Assembly: GCA_963978545.1 (NCBI GenBank)
Contig: OZ021723.1
Span: forward strand, 49,740,569-49,804,568
Source of the DNA: Linyphia triangularis
Taxonomy: Eukaryota > Arthropoda > Arachnida > Araneae > Linyphiidae
Length of the DNA stretch: 64,000 nucleotides
Direction of reading: 5' to 3'
Every line of letters starts with the position of its first letter. The first letter of the stretch is position 1. The notes under the pieces were generated by a model. The model did not search any database, was not told where the DNA came from, and worked only from the letters and a program-made list of their open reading frames with translations. A program made the translations under genes and the position numbers. Below, piece after piece: positions 47,634-60,479 of the stretch.

Positions 47634-49204
47634 GTTTTAGTGTCTGTAATAAGAGATGTTAATTTTCTATTGCTCAACTGACGGGAATGATCATACGAAA
47701 TGACTTCGTCAGTGTACAGAAAAGTCCGTAAAGGAATTCATGATAGTTACAGTGATTGAAAATTACAATAGTCTTCAGTAAAGCCAAAATTAATTGATTA
47801 TACTACCAGCAGAATATTTTAGAACCAATTTTTGAAGAAAAAAGTCCAGCCTTGTATGTAAAAGACATAGGTAAAATTAAGCTTCTTATGGACAAAGCCC
47901 TGCCACTCTCACATGTCGAAATAGTGTGGCTTATTTAGAAATGAAAGAATTAAAATCAGGAATAAAGTATATTCCATTCCAGAAAATATCTGTAAAATCA
48001 CAAGACGCTCTTCTAATGGATTTCTACGCTTCCTATTTATTAAAACAAGCCTTAGAAAAACTACATCCAATAACTATGAACGCATTTTGGAAAATGGCCC
48101 AAGAAGTATACGGTGTAAAATTTACATGAAAATTTACATAAGTAAGAAAAAATTTACTTTCATCGAAAATTCAAGCTAGAGCAGTTGTCATGATTATCAA
48201 CTAGCAGTAAATCACTGTAAAAAATAAGGTATTTATAAATAAAACTTAACTATCAAAATCGTTTCCATTAAGTTCAAAAGACCTTCTGTTATCTAAATTG
48301 CCTATTCGTAAAGTTTTTGGAGGCACTGCCAATGATCAAAAAGTTAATAAACAGTGATATTGTTATTCAGATATTGTTCTGTTTATTTGTTACCATAAGA
48401 AGATTAAAATTGATTTATTTTCAACTTTACTGTCAAGTTTTCGAAAGACTGACCGGAAAAATATTCGAATTGTTTTTTAAAAGTTTTTATTAAAAGTTTA
48501 AAATTTCTATATTTTCTATATTCTAAATTCTATATTTTCGCTATAATACTATATATTAAATTTTATATTTCCATAAGCTCTAAATTTTTTATTTTCGTTT
48601 TCCACCTCCAGAAACCTGTCCTTTGGTACGGCTACCTAGAACAAGGAATAATTTTAGAGGTTTAGAATACATTTTTTTATTTTTTTTATTTTAATACGAT
48701 ATTTTAAAAAAAGGAAACTATATTCTTATACAGCCAGATAAATTATTTTCCTTCCAACAAAATTATGATAAAGTTTTTGTGAGCAAATAATTTTTTTTTT
48801 CTTTTCAAAAAATAAAAATTTAAAAGGATACCTTTTTGGTAGGCCAGTCTTCCTACTTCCACAAAAGTATGTAACTGTACGTTTTGAATATGTGAAGAAC
48901 GTTCCATAGTAAAATATTTTATAAATTTTAAGAAAATTTGTCTAGCAAGATAAAATAGACGCTAATGTAACACGACTATTTTTTAAAATTATTTATTATA
49001 ATTACATTGTCTTCTTTTAAGAAAGATAAATTCATTAAGAACTAGAAATGTGTTAAGAGAAAGTTCTTAACCTTCTGATCTCCCTTAAGTTTAAAACTAA
49101 TTACACTCATAATATGAAAATATTGCACATTTTTTTTTGTATTAATAGAATAGCTATAATATTCCTTAGTATTTCGGTAAGACCTCACTATTACAGTTTG
49201 GAGA
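47634..49204. other. DNA between elements D and F, with one short ORF
   Basis: AT-rich. The frame at 47926-48129 (67 codons) has balanced composition (YLLKQALEKLHPITMNAFWK) and could be a gene fragment, but I recognise no family and see no splice sites fitting it. Confidence 0.3.
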
Positions 49205-49589
49205 ATTTTTATTAGGAAAATCAAATTACCTTAAATCTTTTACGGTAGTGTGGAAAAGTTGTGAACTCGCATCATTAAAAAGTGTGTAGTATCTTATAAC
49301 TCTGAATTGATACCTTCTGTTGCATCAATTGGTGGAATGTTGTTAAAATTAATCTAAAAATACTTAAAATTCAAAAATTATTAAAAAAATCACAGATTTC
49401 ATTGATTGGTTAACGATAATGCTTAAAAGTTACTACTTTTTAGCAAACAACATGAGTACAAAATTTTAAAATTATAGATTGATATCTTCTTCCATCTCAA
49501 AGGCACCAAATTTTATAAATTGAAGGCAATTTTTTAATTAATACATATTACACTTACCTTATTTTAATGCTAACAGAACATTTATTCCA

Positions 49590-50860
49590 TCTTTCATACA
49601 TACAAATTAGAAAAACATTATTGCTTGTAATATTTTTGGACTCAAATTTTGGTATGCGTTGTTTGAATTCTACTTTTGCTATAATAAATCCATTCCAATT
49701 CTGCGGTTCAACTGTTTTTCCGGAATATCCAGGGATTAGTTTTACAATACGCTCAATTGCTTGTTTACCGTGAAGGATATTTAATAAAGTCCCAGCCGTA
49801 CATTAGCACACCGTCCTGAATGATCCACAGAAGTTCATGAAAAATAATCTCTCTGAATATTGGAGGCAATGTCATTTAACAAGTTTGAAATTTAACCCAC
49901 GTTGGGTCTTAGAACACTAAACCATATAACAGCGCACGTGTTTGCGAATTAATTGCAAAGTAATAAACAGCAGGAATAAAGAATCTGCTAACAAAATTTG
50001 CCATCTGTGCCATTTTTCCTTGGCTTGATAATCTGCTTATCTGCAAGGGTCCTAATATGGCATTTCTAATCAGTTAACAGCCGACCAAACGGTATAGTGG
50101 TTAGCGTGCTAGCTTCCACACCGCGAGGTTGCGGGTTCAAGTCCCGTGTTAGGTATGGGTGTTTGTAAATGTATGTTGGCTTGTCAAATGACGAATGCTT
50201 CGGCGCATTTTAGCCCTCATGTTGCTGACTTTTATAGATAATCTGAAAACAACCATCTTTATCAGTTAACAAGGCCAAAAGCATGTTTTATGAAGTACGC
50301 AAAGTAAGCGTTGCGAAAACATTGCTAGTTCGAGTAGGTCACGATTCTTGTTAGGCAAGTGCCAAAATGAGCTGGTGAAATGCGATGAGCAGGTGCCTAG
50401 CACCGTCTTTTATGGAGTGATGAATCTTAATTCAAAATAAAGAGGGAGCATAGACTATTAGAGTGAACACAGCGCAATTTAGTAACTCATTTGATAGGTC
50501 TGATGTAGATGTGTAAAATTTCAGTATTTTATTGGAAGTTTGGCCAGTTGGCCAAATTCAACGTCCCTGGTTGACACTGAATTAGATACGAAAAACAAAC
50601 GCCAGAACTAATGGCGGAGCAAATGTCCAAAAAGTATTTCTGATCAGAACTGAGTGGGAGGGGTGATCAATTCCTGACAAGTTGGATTCTATATTATTAA
50701 AAGCAACAAGTGGAAGCTTTTCGTAATTTTTCAGGCTCCGTCCAATGTCTCCGGTGTAAGACGCGGTAACAAAAGACTTACCGTCTATATACTCAAATAA
50801 GCGTCGAAATGGCATTTTGTAGATATATAATAAGGAAAGACCATTTCAGTGTTCACGACC
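49590..50860 (-). pseudogene. Transposase relic of element F
   Basis: Minus strand, N- to C-terminal: SLLYIYKMPFRRLFEYIDG (the NELPxRxLF block), TGDIGRSLKNYEKLPLVAFN, DNA at about 50470-50570 that aligns with the RWLTTANR region of C although the frame is lost, and KQAIERIVKLIPGYSGKTVE then KVEFKQRIPKFESKN (about 49770-49620). The last block corresponds to HTQAVERNVKLVTAAFEKTV in element C. The SINE at 50080-50260 interrupts it. Stops and frameshifts throughout. Confidence 0.75.
50069..50271 (+). mobile_element. SINE family A, copy 2, with target duplication
   Basis: The body (50080-50260, 181 bp) lies between direct repeats ATCAGTTAACA (50069-50079, 50261-50271). It has the same tRNA-like head as copy 1 (GGTATAGTGGTTAGCGTG, B box GGTTCAAGTCC) and the same tail GATAATCTGAAAACAACC. 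It is inserted into the transposase relic of element F. It is not a functional tRNA gene, since the acceptor arms do not pair. Confidence 0.92.
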
Positions 50861-51681
50861 ATGCAGTCACATCCGAAACAATAAGGTTATTAAAATCATC
50901 CAATAATGCAATGGCTACGTATTTGCAAATTCTGTTGGATATATCAAGACAAGATCCACTTTCAGATTTAACATGTCCCATGTAAATGGAACCAGACTCC
51001 TGATCTTCAACAAGTGTTCTTCAGAACAGCTCGTTCTTGAGTACATTATTTCGAAAGTCATCAAAATAAAGACCCGATAGAGTAAAATAATTTTGATTTT
51101 ATTTTGGGACCAATTTTTTTTTTAACTTTTGATTTCTTCCTCGATATTTTTTTTTTCTGTCTGTGACGAGGCTGGTGTTAGATTCCGATATTATACCTAA
51201 ATCTTACGTTACATTTGAAGCAATAGCAGCAGGGGCTCTGTTTGACAAACCAAATCTGTATTTTTATTTAAAAATGGGCCTTTAATTACCAGAATTCGAT
51301 GCCATTGAGGCAGAAGAAGATATCAATCTATAATTCTAAAAATTAGTGCTAAACTTATTAAAAAGTAGTAACTTTTAAGCTCTACCGCATATCGATTGAC
51401 GAATTTTATGATTATTTATTAATTTTTGAATTTTAAGCATTTTTAGTTCAATTTTACAACTTTCAACCCATGGAGGCGACAGAAAACATCAGTTCAGAGT
51501 TATAAGATTTTGCACACTTTTTAATTATACGAGTTCGCAACTTTTCCGCTCTACCACAACAAGATCGAAGATACTTCGATTTTTTCGAGCCGGCCTAATT
51601 TATATATTGAATGACCATTTGGCGAAAAGGTCATAACGCTTAACTTCGCTTCATCGCAGTTAAAAACTGAGCTGTGTTCAC

Positions 51682-53394
51682 TAGGCTTGGGCGATGTATC
51701 GATACATCGTCCAAAATCGGTGTGAAATCAACATCGTCAAACCGGTTTCACTTTATTCACCAAACCGATACATCACGATCTTCTTTGACGTGAGCGCCAC
51801 ACTTGCCTAGCACTTCAAGGACAGAGAACCGTTGCCACGATTCGTGCGCGGTGTTTCTAAAATACTATAGAAACGTACTGAAACCGTCGATACCGCGCCG
51901 TTTGATATACGATACTTCACCACATCGCAGTTAATCCTCCCTGTATATGCGCGGTGTATCTAAGACTGTATAGAAACGTAGTGTAACAGCTACACCGCGG
52001 CGTTGCAGACGATTTCCATTTGCTTTAGCTGGGGCGATACTCGGCATCGTGATAATCGTATCCACCTTCGGTATGTGCGATGTTTCCATTTTAGGTCTCG
52101 CGTTTATTTCCTATTTCGTTTTTACAGCTGAGTATTGAAATTACTTGGTGGTTTTCAGGCGCCAGTAGTCTAATAATATTGGAGATTCGATGAAACAAGT
52201 ATTCCTTTTCTTGTTTGAACATTTTTTTTTGTTCTCGTAATTCTTGTAAAACGTTTTGATTTTTATTTAATTTGTCATGAGATATAAGACCTTAATATTC
52301 CATTTTTGGAATTCAATTGAGTATTTCTTAAAATTTATGTATTTCATTTTTTTTTTTTCTAACTTGGAAGAAATAAAATATAACATTTTTGTATTTTTAT
52401 ATCTTTTACATCGGGATTACTTCAGGATTTTTTTTTTATTTAACAACCTTGAGAACCTTGTAACCTTGAGAGCTTTGCTTTATTTATTAACTCAAGGGGA
52501 TTGCGGTATTCTAGCGCGGTAATTTCAGGCTAGTTCCTACCTACTTAAGATAATCAGGTTATTTATTACTATGATGGTTTGTTATATCCGCCGAAGTCAA
52601 TATGAACTAGCGCATGGACTGATCACAGTTGTTGCTCTAGTTTTGATTGCTTAAATACTTATAAACGATTTTTTTCCCATTTACTTTGAAGGATTTTCTC
52701 TTCTGACTCGTAAGTAAATAAATGTTTTATAATTTTTTTTTTCAGTTTGTTCAATTTGAATAAAGTTCCATAAGATTAATTACTCAATCCACCATTGCTT
52801 CTTAAAAATGCTGAAATGCATATTTTTTTGGCACAAAATAAAGATTATTAGAATTTTAAGTGTTATGCATTAATTTTATTTTTATTGTTTAATAGTTATA
52901 TTGTACATAAGCAAGTAATAAAATATTCATTATAAAGTATGTTTTTAATTTAATAATTAAGAATATCCAATAACTAAAGTAACATGTGCCACCAGGAAGT
53001 ACACTTGTCCTCCCTCCCTCCCTCCCCCCCCCCATCTCCCTCCTTCCCTGGATAATAACAAAGTAAAATTTCATTAAGATAGAAACATTAAAAATCCGGA
53101 TTAAACAAAAAAAAAAAAAAAATACCGGCTTACACCCTCTTGGGTGCTTTATGTATCCCCCTGAAAGTAATTCGGTCGCTGCTCATGTTATTTAAAATAA
53201 ACTTCTATACATGAATTCAATAAAATTTTACAAAGCTAAGCAAGCATAACTTTCGGCTACATAGCGTGTTATGAAAACGTTGTTTTATAGTATTTTGTAA
53301 GAAAATATAGTTAAACATCGTGATGTATCGTGACATCGTGATGTTTGCTTCCCGATATATCGCGATGCAGAAATGTTAACATCACCCATGGCTA
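51682..53394. mobile_element. Element I: non-autonomous hAT-like element, 1713 bp
   Basis: Left end TAGGCTTGGGCGATGTATCG; right end inverted TAGCCATGGGTGATGT. Flanks GTGTTCAC (51674-51681) and GTATTCAC (53395-53402) agree at 7 of 8, an 8-bp target duplication. The left part contains two diverged copies of a block with GTGTNTCTAA and TATAGAAACGTA. Both ends are rich in CGATGTATCG-type palindromes. A C/T-rich run lies at ~53009-53048. No transposase ORF. Confidence 0.8.
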
Positions 53395-53402
53395 GTATTC
53401 AC

Positions 53403-53870
53403 CATTAGTATGTAAAAGTGGGAAATAACAAAAATTCGGGCTATAATAGTTGTACTAGTATGAAAAAGAAGTAAAGAAATAGCGGAGTTTAGTTTAAGAT
53501 AACTACGATTGCTGGAAAATTATTAGAATGAAAACACTTTAATACCTCTAGTGAAAAATTTGAAGGTATTCCTTCTAAGAGGTTTTAAGTAAAATTTTTT
53601 TGAAAATTGTTTAATACTAGTATCACGTAAGTTGTTAATTGTTGTGCTAATTATTATAATATTTTGTAGCTGTAGTAAAGGTCTTTTTTATATAATACAC
53701 ACTGCTAATTACTGTCTAAACATTAATTGTGATCTTTGCTTGCCCTACCTTTAAATTGTAACTTTTCATTTTCTTATAAAATAAAAATTGTCCGTTCATT
53801 TATGTAAGGAAAAATTAATTTATAACATTCCCAGAATATTGAAAGATATTCTGATTTTTTGACATTCAGT
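53403..53870. other. AT-rich spacer between elements I and B
   Basis: No feature recognised. Confidence 0.4.
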
Positions 53871-54529
53871 GTATATATTAGGGTGGTTTGAAAAAAAAAA
53901 AAAAATTATTTTTGAAACTCATGAGGTAAAAAAAGCTGATACACATCTTGATAAGAAAAACTGTAAAAAAAAAATTTGAAAAAAAAATAATATCTTCCGA
54001 TTGCGCATTCACCTTAAAGTTTGGAAAAAATACAAAAATAACTATTTTTCTTAAATTTTTTAAAATTTCTTAGCATTATATATTTTAAAGGAAATAGGTT
54101 TGCAATGTGTAGTGAAAGACTGGTAGAAACCCGGAAAAAAACTATTTTATGCATTTTTAAAACATATATTAATTATTAAAAATACTCAAAATTAACATTT
54201 TTTGTAAGAAATAATGATTTTTCTGTAAAATGTGTACTAATGTTATTTCTTACATTTTTTTTTAATTTTTTTTATTTTTTTTTAAATTTTTTTTTTATTA
54301 AAGCAATTATTCATTTGGTTCACTTTTGTTCTCGAGCTTTCTATCGCAGTGATGCACTTTGAAGGAAATTTTTGTAGCAAAGTTGGGCATTATGGATCTT
54401 TATAAAAAAAAAAAAGTGTTGTCCTAACGCCTTTTACGTCAGCGCCACCTACTTTTTGTCTTGTCTAGCTACATAAGATTTCCACAGCTTGTGAGTGACA
54501 AGGAAAGGAGTTGAAGTTTGATTTCAATG

Positions 54530-54715
54530 GTTCCTAGTAGCACAGAAACGCTGGCCAATTTCGCCAGACATAGGTCAATTCCGATGTGGAACGTTGTGAA
54601 TCGGTCGTTGGAAACAATATTAGCCAATCTCTCCCAATTCTGGATAAAATATAGAAGAGGTTTTTTACACCGATGCACAGTTTTAAACTTGGGATATTTT
54701 ATTTATGAGAAATAA
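54530..54715 (+). CDS. Small conserved ORF in element B, unknown
   Basis: Reads VPSSTETLANFARHRSIPMW, homologous to the ORF at 45912 in D, then diverges near its end. It lies just inside the left TIR. Coding status undecided, because the antisense frame is also open. Confidence 0.3.
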   Translation, partial: VPSSTETLANFARHRSIPMWNVVNRSLETILANLSQFWIKYRRGFLHRCTVLNLGYFIYEK

Positions 54716-54984
54716 AACTATGTGGGGGTTTTGACTTGTTTGTTGGTTGAAAAATCGTGTATTTTGGAACTATGCTTGGCCAGACTAGCCAACCTTCCAG
54801 TCTCCCCCTGTTTCCTCCAATCTAGCTGTGCTACCTCGGATGCGCCAATCTTTACTAATTAATGTTAGTTTGTTACTCCTAACAAAGGAGGAGTCCTATT
54901 ACAAGCATTCCAATTAATTATGTTCACGTAGTCAGTGGCAATAAAATTAAGTTTGGTTGCTTTGAAATGCTTGATTGTCTTTCT

Positions 54985-55345
54985 CTAGGAAAGTTCTCGA
55001 GATTTTGGAGCCCGACGCCTTAGTCCTCTTACAATTCTCTTTTCGTATCTAATCGCAGCAAAAATATCAAGAATATAACTGACCTGTGCTCAGTACTTTC
55101 ATCTCAGTTAAAGGAATAGAACATTCAACACGTAAAAAATCAGTCGAGGGAAATTTTTCGCAGTTCTTCAATTTTTGATCTATGAATCTTCAATTTTTGA
55201 TCTCGCTAAAAGATGTTGGTCCTGTTGTAGTACTATGCGTATAAATAGGCTTCAGAATGGTAGTTCATTAGAGTATATGAGGCATATATCCCAATGTAGT
55301 GGTCTCCTAACGTGCCATTTGATCTGTCAGATTATTCACAGCCAG
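54985..55345 (-). pseudogene. Transposase relic of element B
   Basis: Minus-strand DNA at about 55230-55345 aligns with the CLLYSNELPFRLLF region of D. DNA at about 54985-55060 corresponds to the ESREVRELGLR end. The RWITTESRVLRVY segment between them is deleted. Heavily decayed. Confidence 0.55.
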
Positions 55346-56081
55346 TATTAATGGCAGTCCCAATCACACCCCCGTGCGCTATGATCCAATGAATAAGCAA
55401 GTAAGTTTATGAGCTTCAATGGAAGAGAAGGCACCACGAAAAAGGCCACCCAGATTGAAACCCGCCAAAACACAGTTTTTTTCATTGTTTCAAAGGTTAT
55501 GCGCGAATGATTATTATTGATTAATTACTAAATTGATTTTTTTCCAAGTTCTATCTACTTCATTCCATACAATACAAACTAATGTATCTCGATAATTTAG
55601 TGATTGGTCCATTTTACAAATTTATGGAAAAAAGGGATTTTTTGTATTAATTCAAAACTTTGAAGTGAATGCTTGAAGTAAATAAAACATTTTTAACAAA
55701 AATATGTAAAAAATAACGTTAGTATCCACTTTATAGAAAAATTATTTTTTAACAAAAAAATGTATTTTTGAATATTTTTAATTATTAATATATGTCTTAA
55801 AAATCTATAGAATAGCGTTTTCCTGTGTTATACCACCCTTTCAGTACTCATTGCAAACTATTGCCTTTCAAATACATAATGTTTAGAAATTTAAAAAAAT
55901 TTAGGAAAAATAGTTATTTTTTGTATTTTTTCAAAACTTTGAAGTGAATGCGCGATCAGAAGATATTATTTTTTTTCAAATTTTTTTTACAGTCTTTCCT
56001 ATCAAAATGTGTATCAACTTTTTTTACCTCATGCGTTTCAAAAATTTTTTTTTTTTTTTTTCGAACCACCCTAGTATATAT

Positions 56082-59000
56082 TAGGGCGTATCGAAAAAAT
56101 CGAAATTTATCAAATCTCTTAGAGGTAGTGCGGAAAATTTGTGGACACTCATCAGTAATAAGTGTGTGAAATTTTAAAACTCTGGGTAAATATCTTCTGT
56201 CGCCTCAATGACGCCTAAGTTCCAAAAATTGGGCTAAAAGTGTTTAAAATTCAAAAATTCCTAAAAATTCCCATATTTCGTTTAACGATTGGGGGTAGTG
56301 GTTAAATCTTAGTATTGTTTAACAACAACAACTATAATTTTTTTAAAAATTATAGGTTAATATCTTCTGTCGCCTCAGTGAACCGGAAATTCCGAAAATT
56401 TGAATAAAAAGGAATACAATTCAATATTTAATCAGCAGTCACAGATTTCGTTGATTGTTTTGAGGTAGCGCGTAATAAAAATCACTTTTTTCAACAACAA
56501 AAAGTATGCAAGAATTATTGGTTAATATCTTCTACCACACTGGGTTTGGCGTACTGTCAGAAAAGTAAAGTGGAACACCCCTATTTTCACCCCTAGAAAC
56601 AAATCGGAGCGACCAATAAATCACGTGATCATTTTCATTTGTTTAGTATTTAGTCTAACTCTAGAATATTTTCTTTCAATTAGTTTCGATCTTCATATCA
56701 AACATATTTGCAGTAATGTAGTCGTTTCTTTTTAAGGATTTTTTACTTATAGCTTAGTGTCGTAGTCATTTGTTAGTAAAAGATATTGGTAAATATTAGA
56801 AATGCAAGAATCATCGCATTCAAAGTTTTCAAGTCGACAAATGCTGCAATGCCCTATTTTTGGAACACTGAAGGATTTTTCACGCATACTGCCAACACAT
56901 GAAGACGTCATTGCAGAAACTGTTGCTTTGAAAATTGAAAGTTTATACGTCGATCATTCCTTCTGTTTCACATAAGTGTGTTTGTGATATGATACACGCT
57001 TACCATAAAAAATATCGTTCAATCAAGAAAAATATAAAACGTTTGGGAAGAAGCAAGACTGCTCTTGAAAATGTTGATAACTTTAAAACGGAAGCAAAGA
57101 AAGTATTCGACATATCTTCCTGTAAATGCGCTATTTTTAAGGAGTGTATCTGTCCAAAAGAGAGCAAATTTCCTCCAAATGAGCAGGCTTTCCGCAAAGA
57201 CCAAAGAACGGAAAGAAAAATGTTCATTGGAAGTGTTGATGTACCCGAAACAAAACGACTTCAGAAACGTCAAATGCGAGTACAACAAAATGCTGTACAA
57301 AGTAAAAAAAAAAAAAGGCGTCTCCTGCTTCTGTTTCAAGCTTTACTCCGGAAAATGAAGATATGATGGAGGTGGAGGTGGATACCAAAGACGCGCTCTA
57401 CACGCCGTTTCTTCAGCAGGATTCAAGGAGTCTTCATATGCGTGTAAAATTGGACAACACAATTATTGTCAGTCAAAGATATGGTGTTTCTAACAAAGCC
57501 ACGGCTGCTATTGCATCGAGTATTATGAAAGATTTGGGTTTAATATCGGAATCAAATTCCAGTCTCGTCACAGACAAAAACAAAGTATGGAGGGAAAAAT
57601 CAAGAGTTTACAAGCAAATGGTATCAAAATTAAATGAAAATCGTTCCAATCTATCTGGCCTTTATTTTGATGGCCAGCATGACAAAACTTTAACATCAGA
57701 AACACTCGAGGGAAAGTAGTTCCAAAGAACAATTGTAGAAGCGCATTACTGTATTGTATCGGAGCCTGGTTCTTCGTACGTGGGGCATGTTACACCTGAA
57801 AGTGGATGTAGTCTTCATGTATCGAACAGCATTTACGAATACGTAACAAGTACTTTTTTGGATGATTTTAGCAAGCTCACAGTTGTTGGGTGTGACGGCA
57901 CTGTGGAATGAAACTTCAGAGACCACTACAATGGATTGTCTGCTTACTTCATTTTAATGAGTTGCCATTACGACACTTATTCCAGTCCCTTCATCTTACA
58001 ATGGAGACATTGGACGAAAACTTAAAGGATGTGAAAAACTTTCAGTCGTTGCTTTTAATAATATTAAATGCGAGTTGCCACACATTGATAGTAGATTACT
58101 CAGTTCAGATCAGAAATACTTATTCGACATTTGCACTGCCATTAGTTCTGGCATTTTTAGCTTAGATCTAGCTAACCGAGAACCAGGAACGTTGAATTTG
58201 GCCCGCTGGCTAACAACTGCAAATCGAGTACTGAGGTTATATATATCTACATCAGACCCATCAAATGAGGTACTAACTTTAGTTGAATTCATTCTAAGAG
58301 TCTACGCACCCTCATGATTCGAAATTAAGATTAATCACCCCTTTAAAGACGGTCCTAGACATCTGTGGCATTTCATAAGCTCATCTCGGTACTTGCCTAA
58401 GAAGTATTGTGACGTAATCGATCTAGTTATTTCTCGAAACGCTTATTTTGCTGTTCCAGAAAACATGCTTTTGGTCATGTTAACTGATGAAAGATGTCAT
58501 ATCAGAATCATTGCAGCTCGAAAAATAATAAAGGCAAGAGAAATTAGCCGAGGTGTGCGCAGATTCGTTATTCCTGATATCAATTTTGAAGCTGAAAACT
58601 ACATTGATCTCATTGACTGAAAAAATTGTTTTGTGACATCGCCGCCAGTTCTCCGAAAGATAAGTTCTCAAGATCTTTTGAAAATGACAGAGGACGGTAT
58701 GCCGAAGGCCTGCTGGCACTTCATACAGTTTCCTTCACATACACAAGCAGTCGAGCGAAATGTGAAACTTGTCACGGCAGCCTTCGAGAAAACAGTTGGG
58801 CCTGAAAACAGGGATAAATTCTTAAGAGCTACTCTAGAATCCAAAAAACACATGTCGAAATTCGAGACAAAAAAGGATTAAAAGTAGTAATGCTATCGTC
58901 AATTGTATATTTGAAAGGCAATAAAATTTCTGATCCCTTTAAAATGAAGTAAATGTGACGTGTATTTTTTATTAATTTTTTTGAAATTTAGCCTTTTATT

Positions 59001-59315
59001 TTCCAAAATTTAGTGTTGCTGAAGTAGCAGAAGATATTAACCTATAATTATAAAAAAAATTATAGTTCTTGTTGTCAAAAATAGTAACTAGTAAGCACCA
59101 TCCTTAAACTTACAGCGAAATCTGGAATTTTTTTATGAATTTTTGAATTTTAATCACTTTTAGCCCAAATTTCGGAACTTTCGAGCTATTGAGGCGACAG
59201 AAGATATTAACCCAGAGTTTTAAAATTTCACACATGTATTAGTGGTGGGTGTCCGCCAATTTTCCGCACCCACCGCTAAAAGATTTGAAAAATTTCGATT
59301 TTTCGATACGCCCTA
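56082..59315 (+). mobile_element. Element C: lineage-1 transposon with near-complete transposase, 3234 bp
   Basis: Ends TAGGGCGTATCGAAAAA and the inverted equivalent, with TIR similarity over ~340 bp. Subterminal units with TATCTTCTGTCGCCTC occur at 56191, 56361 and (weak) 56526. Inverted units lie at about 59021 and 59191. The flanks are GTATATAT (56074-56081 and 59316-59323), exact, although the right one continues as a short (TA) run. The interior encodes the fullest transposase in the window. Directly abuts element B across a shared 8-bp site. Confidence 0.88.
56802..58881 (+). pseudogene. Transposase of element C, nearly full length but broken
   Basis: An ATG at 56802 opens MQESSHSKFSSRQML and an LPTHEDV block. 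A frameshift near 56935-56970 leads to a frame with SHKCVCDMIHAYHKKYRS, CKCAIFKECICPKESK and DQRTERKMFIGSVDVPETKR. After a frameshift in the A run at ~57303 come KLDNTIIVSQRYGVSNKAT, LYFDGQHDKTL (probable first catalytic D), a TAG at 57717, SEPGSSYVGHVTPESG, VVGCDGT (probable second D), and a frameshift at ~57909. Then PLQWIVCLLHFNELPLRHLF, YNGDIGRKL, LARWLTTANRVLRLY, a TGA at 58315, YLPKKYCDVIDLVISRNAYF, AVPENMLLVMLTDERCHIR, DLID then TGA at 58618, and HTQAVERNVKLVTAAFEKTV to 58881. Transposase role inferred; D-D-E with a C-x-x-H insert resembles hAT/KDZ architecture. The third acidic residue is not identified. Confidence 0.8.
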
Positions 59316-59951
59316 GTATATATATATATATATATATCTAATTGTATAAATAATCAATTTGTATTAGATGTACAAACTTTAACAATACAAATATGAATTT
59401 TAAATAAATATAGTTTCAATTAATATAAAATAACTATTAAAATAATAATTATCGAAATTTGTAAACCATAAACCAACATACTTAGTGAAATAGCTATCCA
59501 AGTTATACGTTATTACTATAAGTGAGCCCTATCTCCGAGGTGAAAACTTATAATTTTCCTTTAAAATGATAATTTAATTAATTAATAAAGGGTTTTAAGG
59601 TACTGTTTCGTTTATTTGCCACTTACAGATTCTTAATTTTTGGAGCATTTCAGTAAATTGGGTTTGTTTTATCTATTGTGCTGCCATCTATTAATTTAAA
59701 AGGCAAATTTTAAATCGAATAATTCAATACACTCCTTAAGAAAATCTTAAAAATTCTTTATTATAGAAGTATTTCAGGAAAAGCGTCATTTATCGATGTC
59801 TTTTAGTATCCAAACTGCATAATGAGGAAAGCTTTTTACACATTGTTGGACTGGTTGTACAATAGGGTGGTTCGAAATTTTTTATTTTTTTATTTTTGAA
59901 ACTCATGAGGTGAAAAAAGTTGATACACATCTTGATAAGAAAAACTGTAAA

Positions 59952-60203
<252 letters not shown>

Positions 60204-60479
60204 AAAACACTATTCTATACATTTTTAAAACATGTATTAATAATTAAAAATATTGAAAAATACATTTTTTTGTAAAAAAAAAATATTTTTCTATAAGATG
60301 GATACTTACGTTATTTTTTTTTTTTTAAATTGTCTTATTTAACTTCAAGCATTCACTTCAATGCTTTGAATAAATACAACAATACCCTTTTGCCATCAAT
60401 TCATAGAATACACCAATCACAAAATTATAGAGATACATTAGTTTGTATAATGTGGAATGAAGTGGATAGAACTTGGAAA

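Larger units (their letters stand above)
49213..51597 (-). mobile_element. Element F: lineage-1 TIR transposon, 2385 bp
   Basis: Ends TAGG (left, with a small deletion) and inverted TAGGCCGGCTCGAAAAA. Both ends share GTGGAAAAGTTG/GCGGAAAAGTTG and two subterminal units with a TATCTTCT or complementary GAAGATATCA core ~170 bp apart, as in element C. The flanks ATTTTTAT (49205-49212) and ATTTATAT (51598-51605) agree at 7 of 8. The coding remnant is on the minus strand and a SINE sits inside. Confidence 0.8.
53879..56073 (-). mobile_element. Element B: lineage-1 TIR transposon, 2195 bp
   Basis: Ends TAGGGTGGTTTG and inverted TAGGGTGGTTCG, with long TIRs matching those of D (GATACACATCTTGATAAGAA, AAACTGTAAA, GCGCATTCACC). 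The flanks are GTATATAT on both sides (53871-53878 and 56074-56081), an exact 8-bp match. Coding remnant on the minus strand, more deleted than in D. The right-hand GTATATAT is also the left flank of element C. Confidence 0.88.

Noticed and set aside
57000..57339. Minus-strand ORFs opposite element C transposase
   Set aside because: They are shadows of the plus-strand frame, which carries the conserved blocks.
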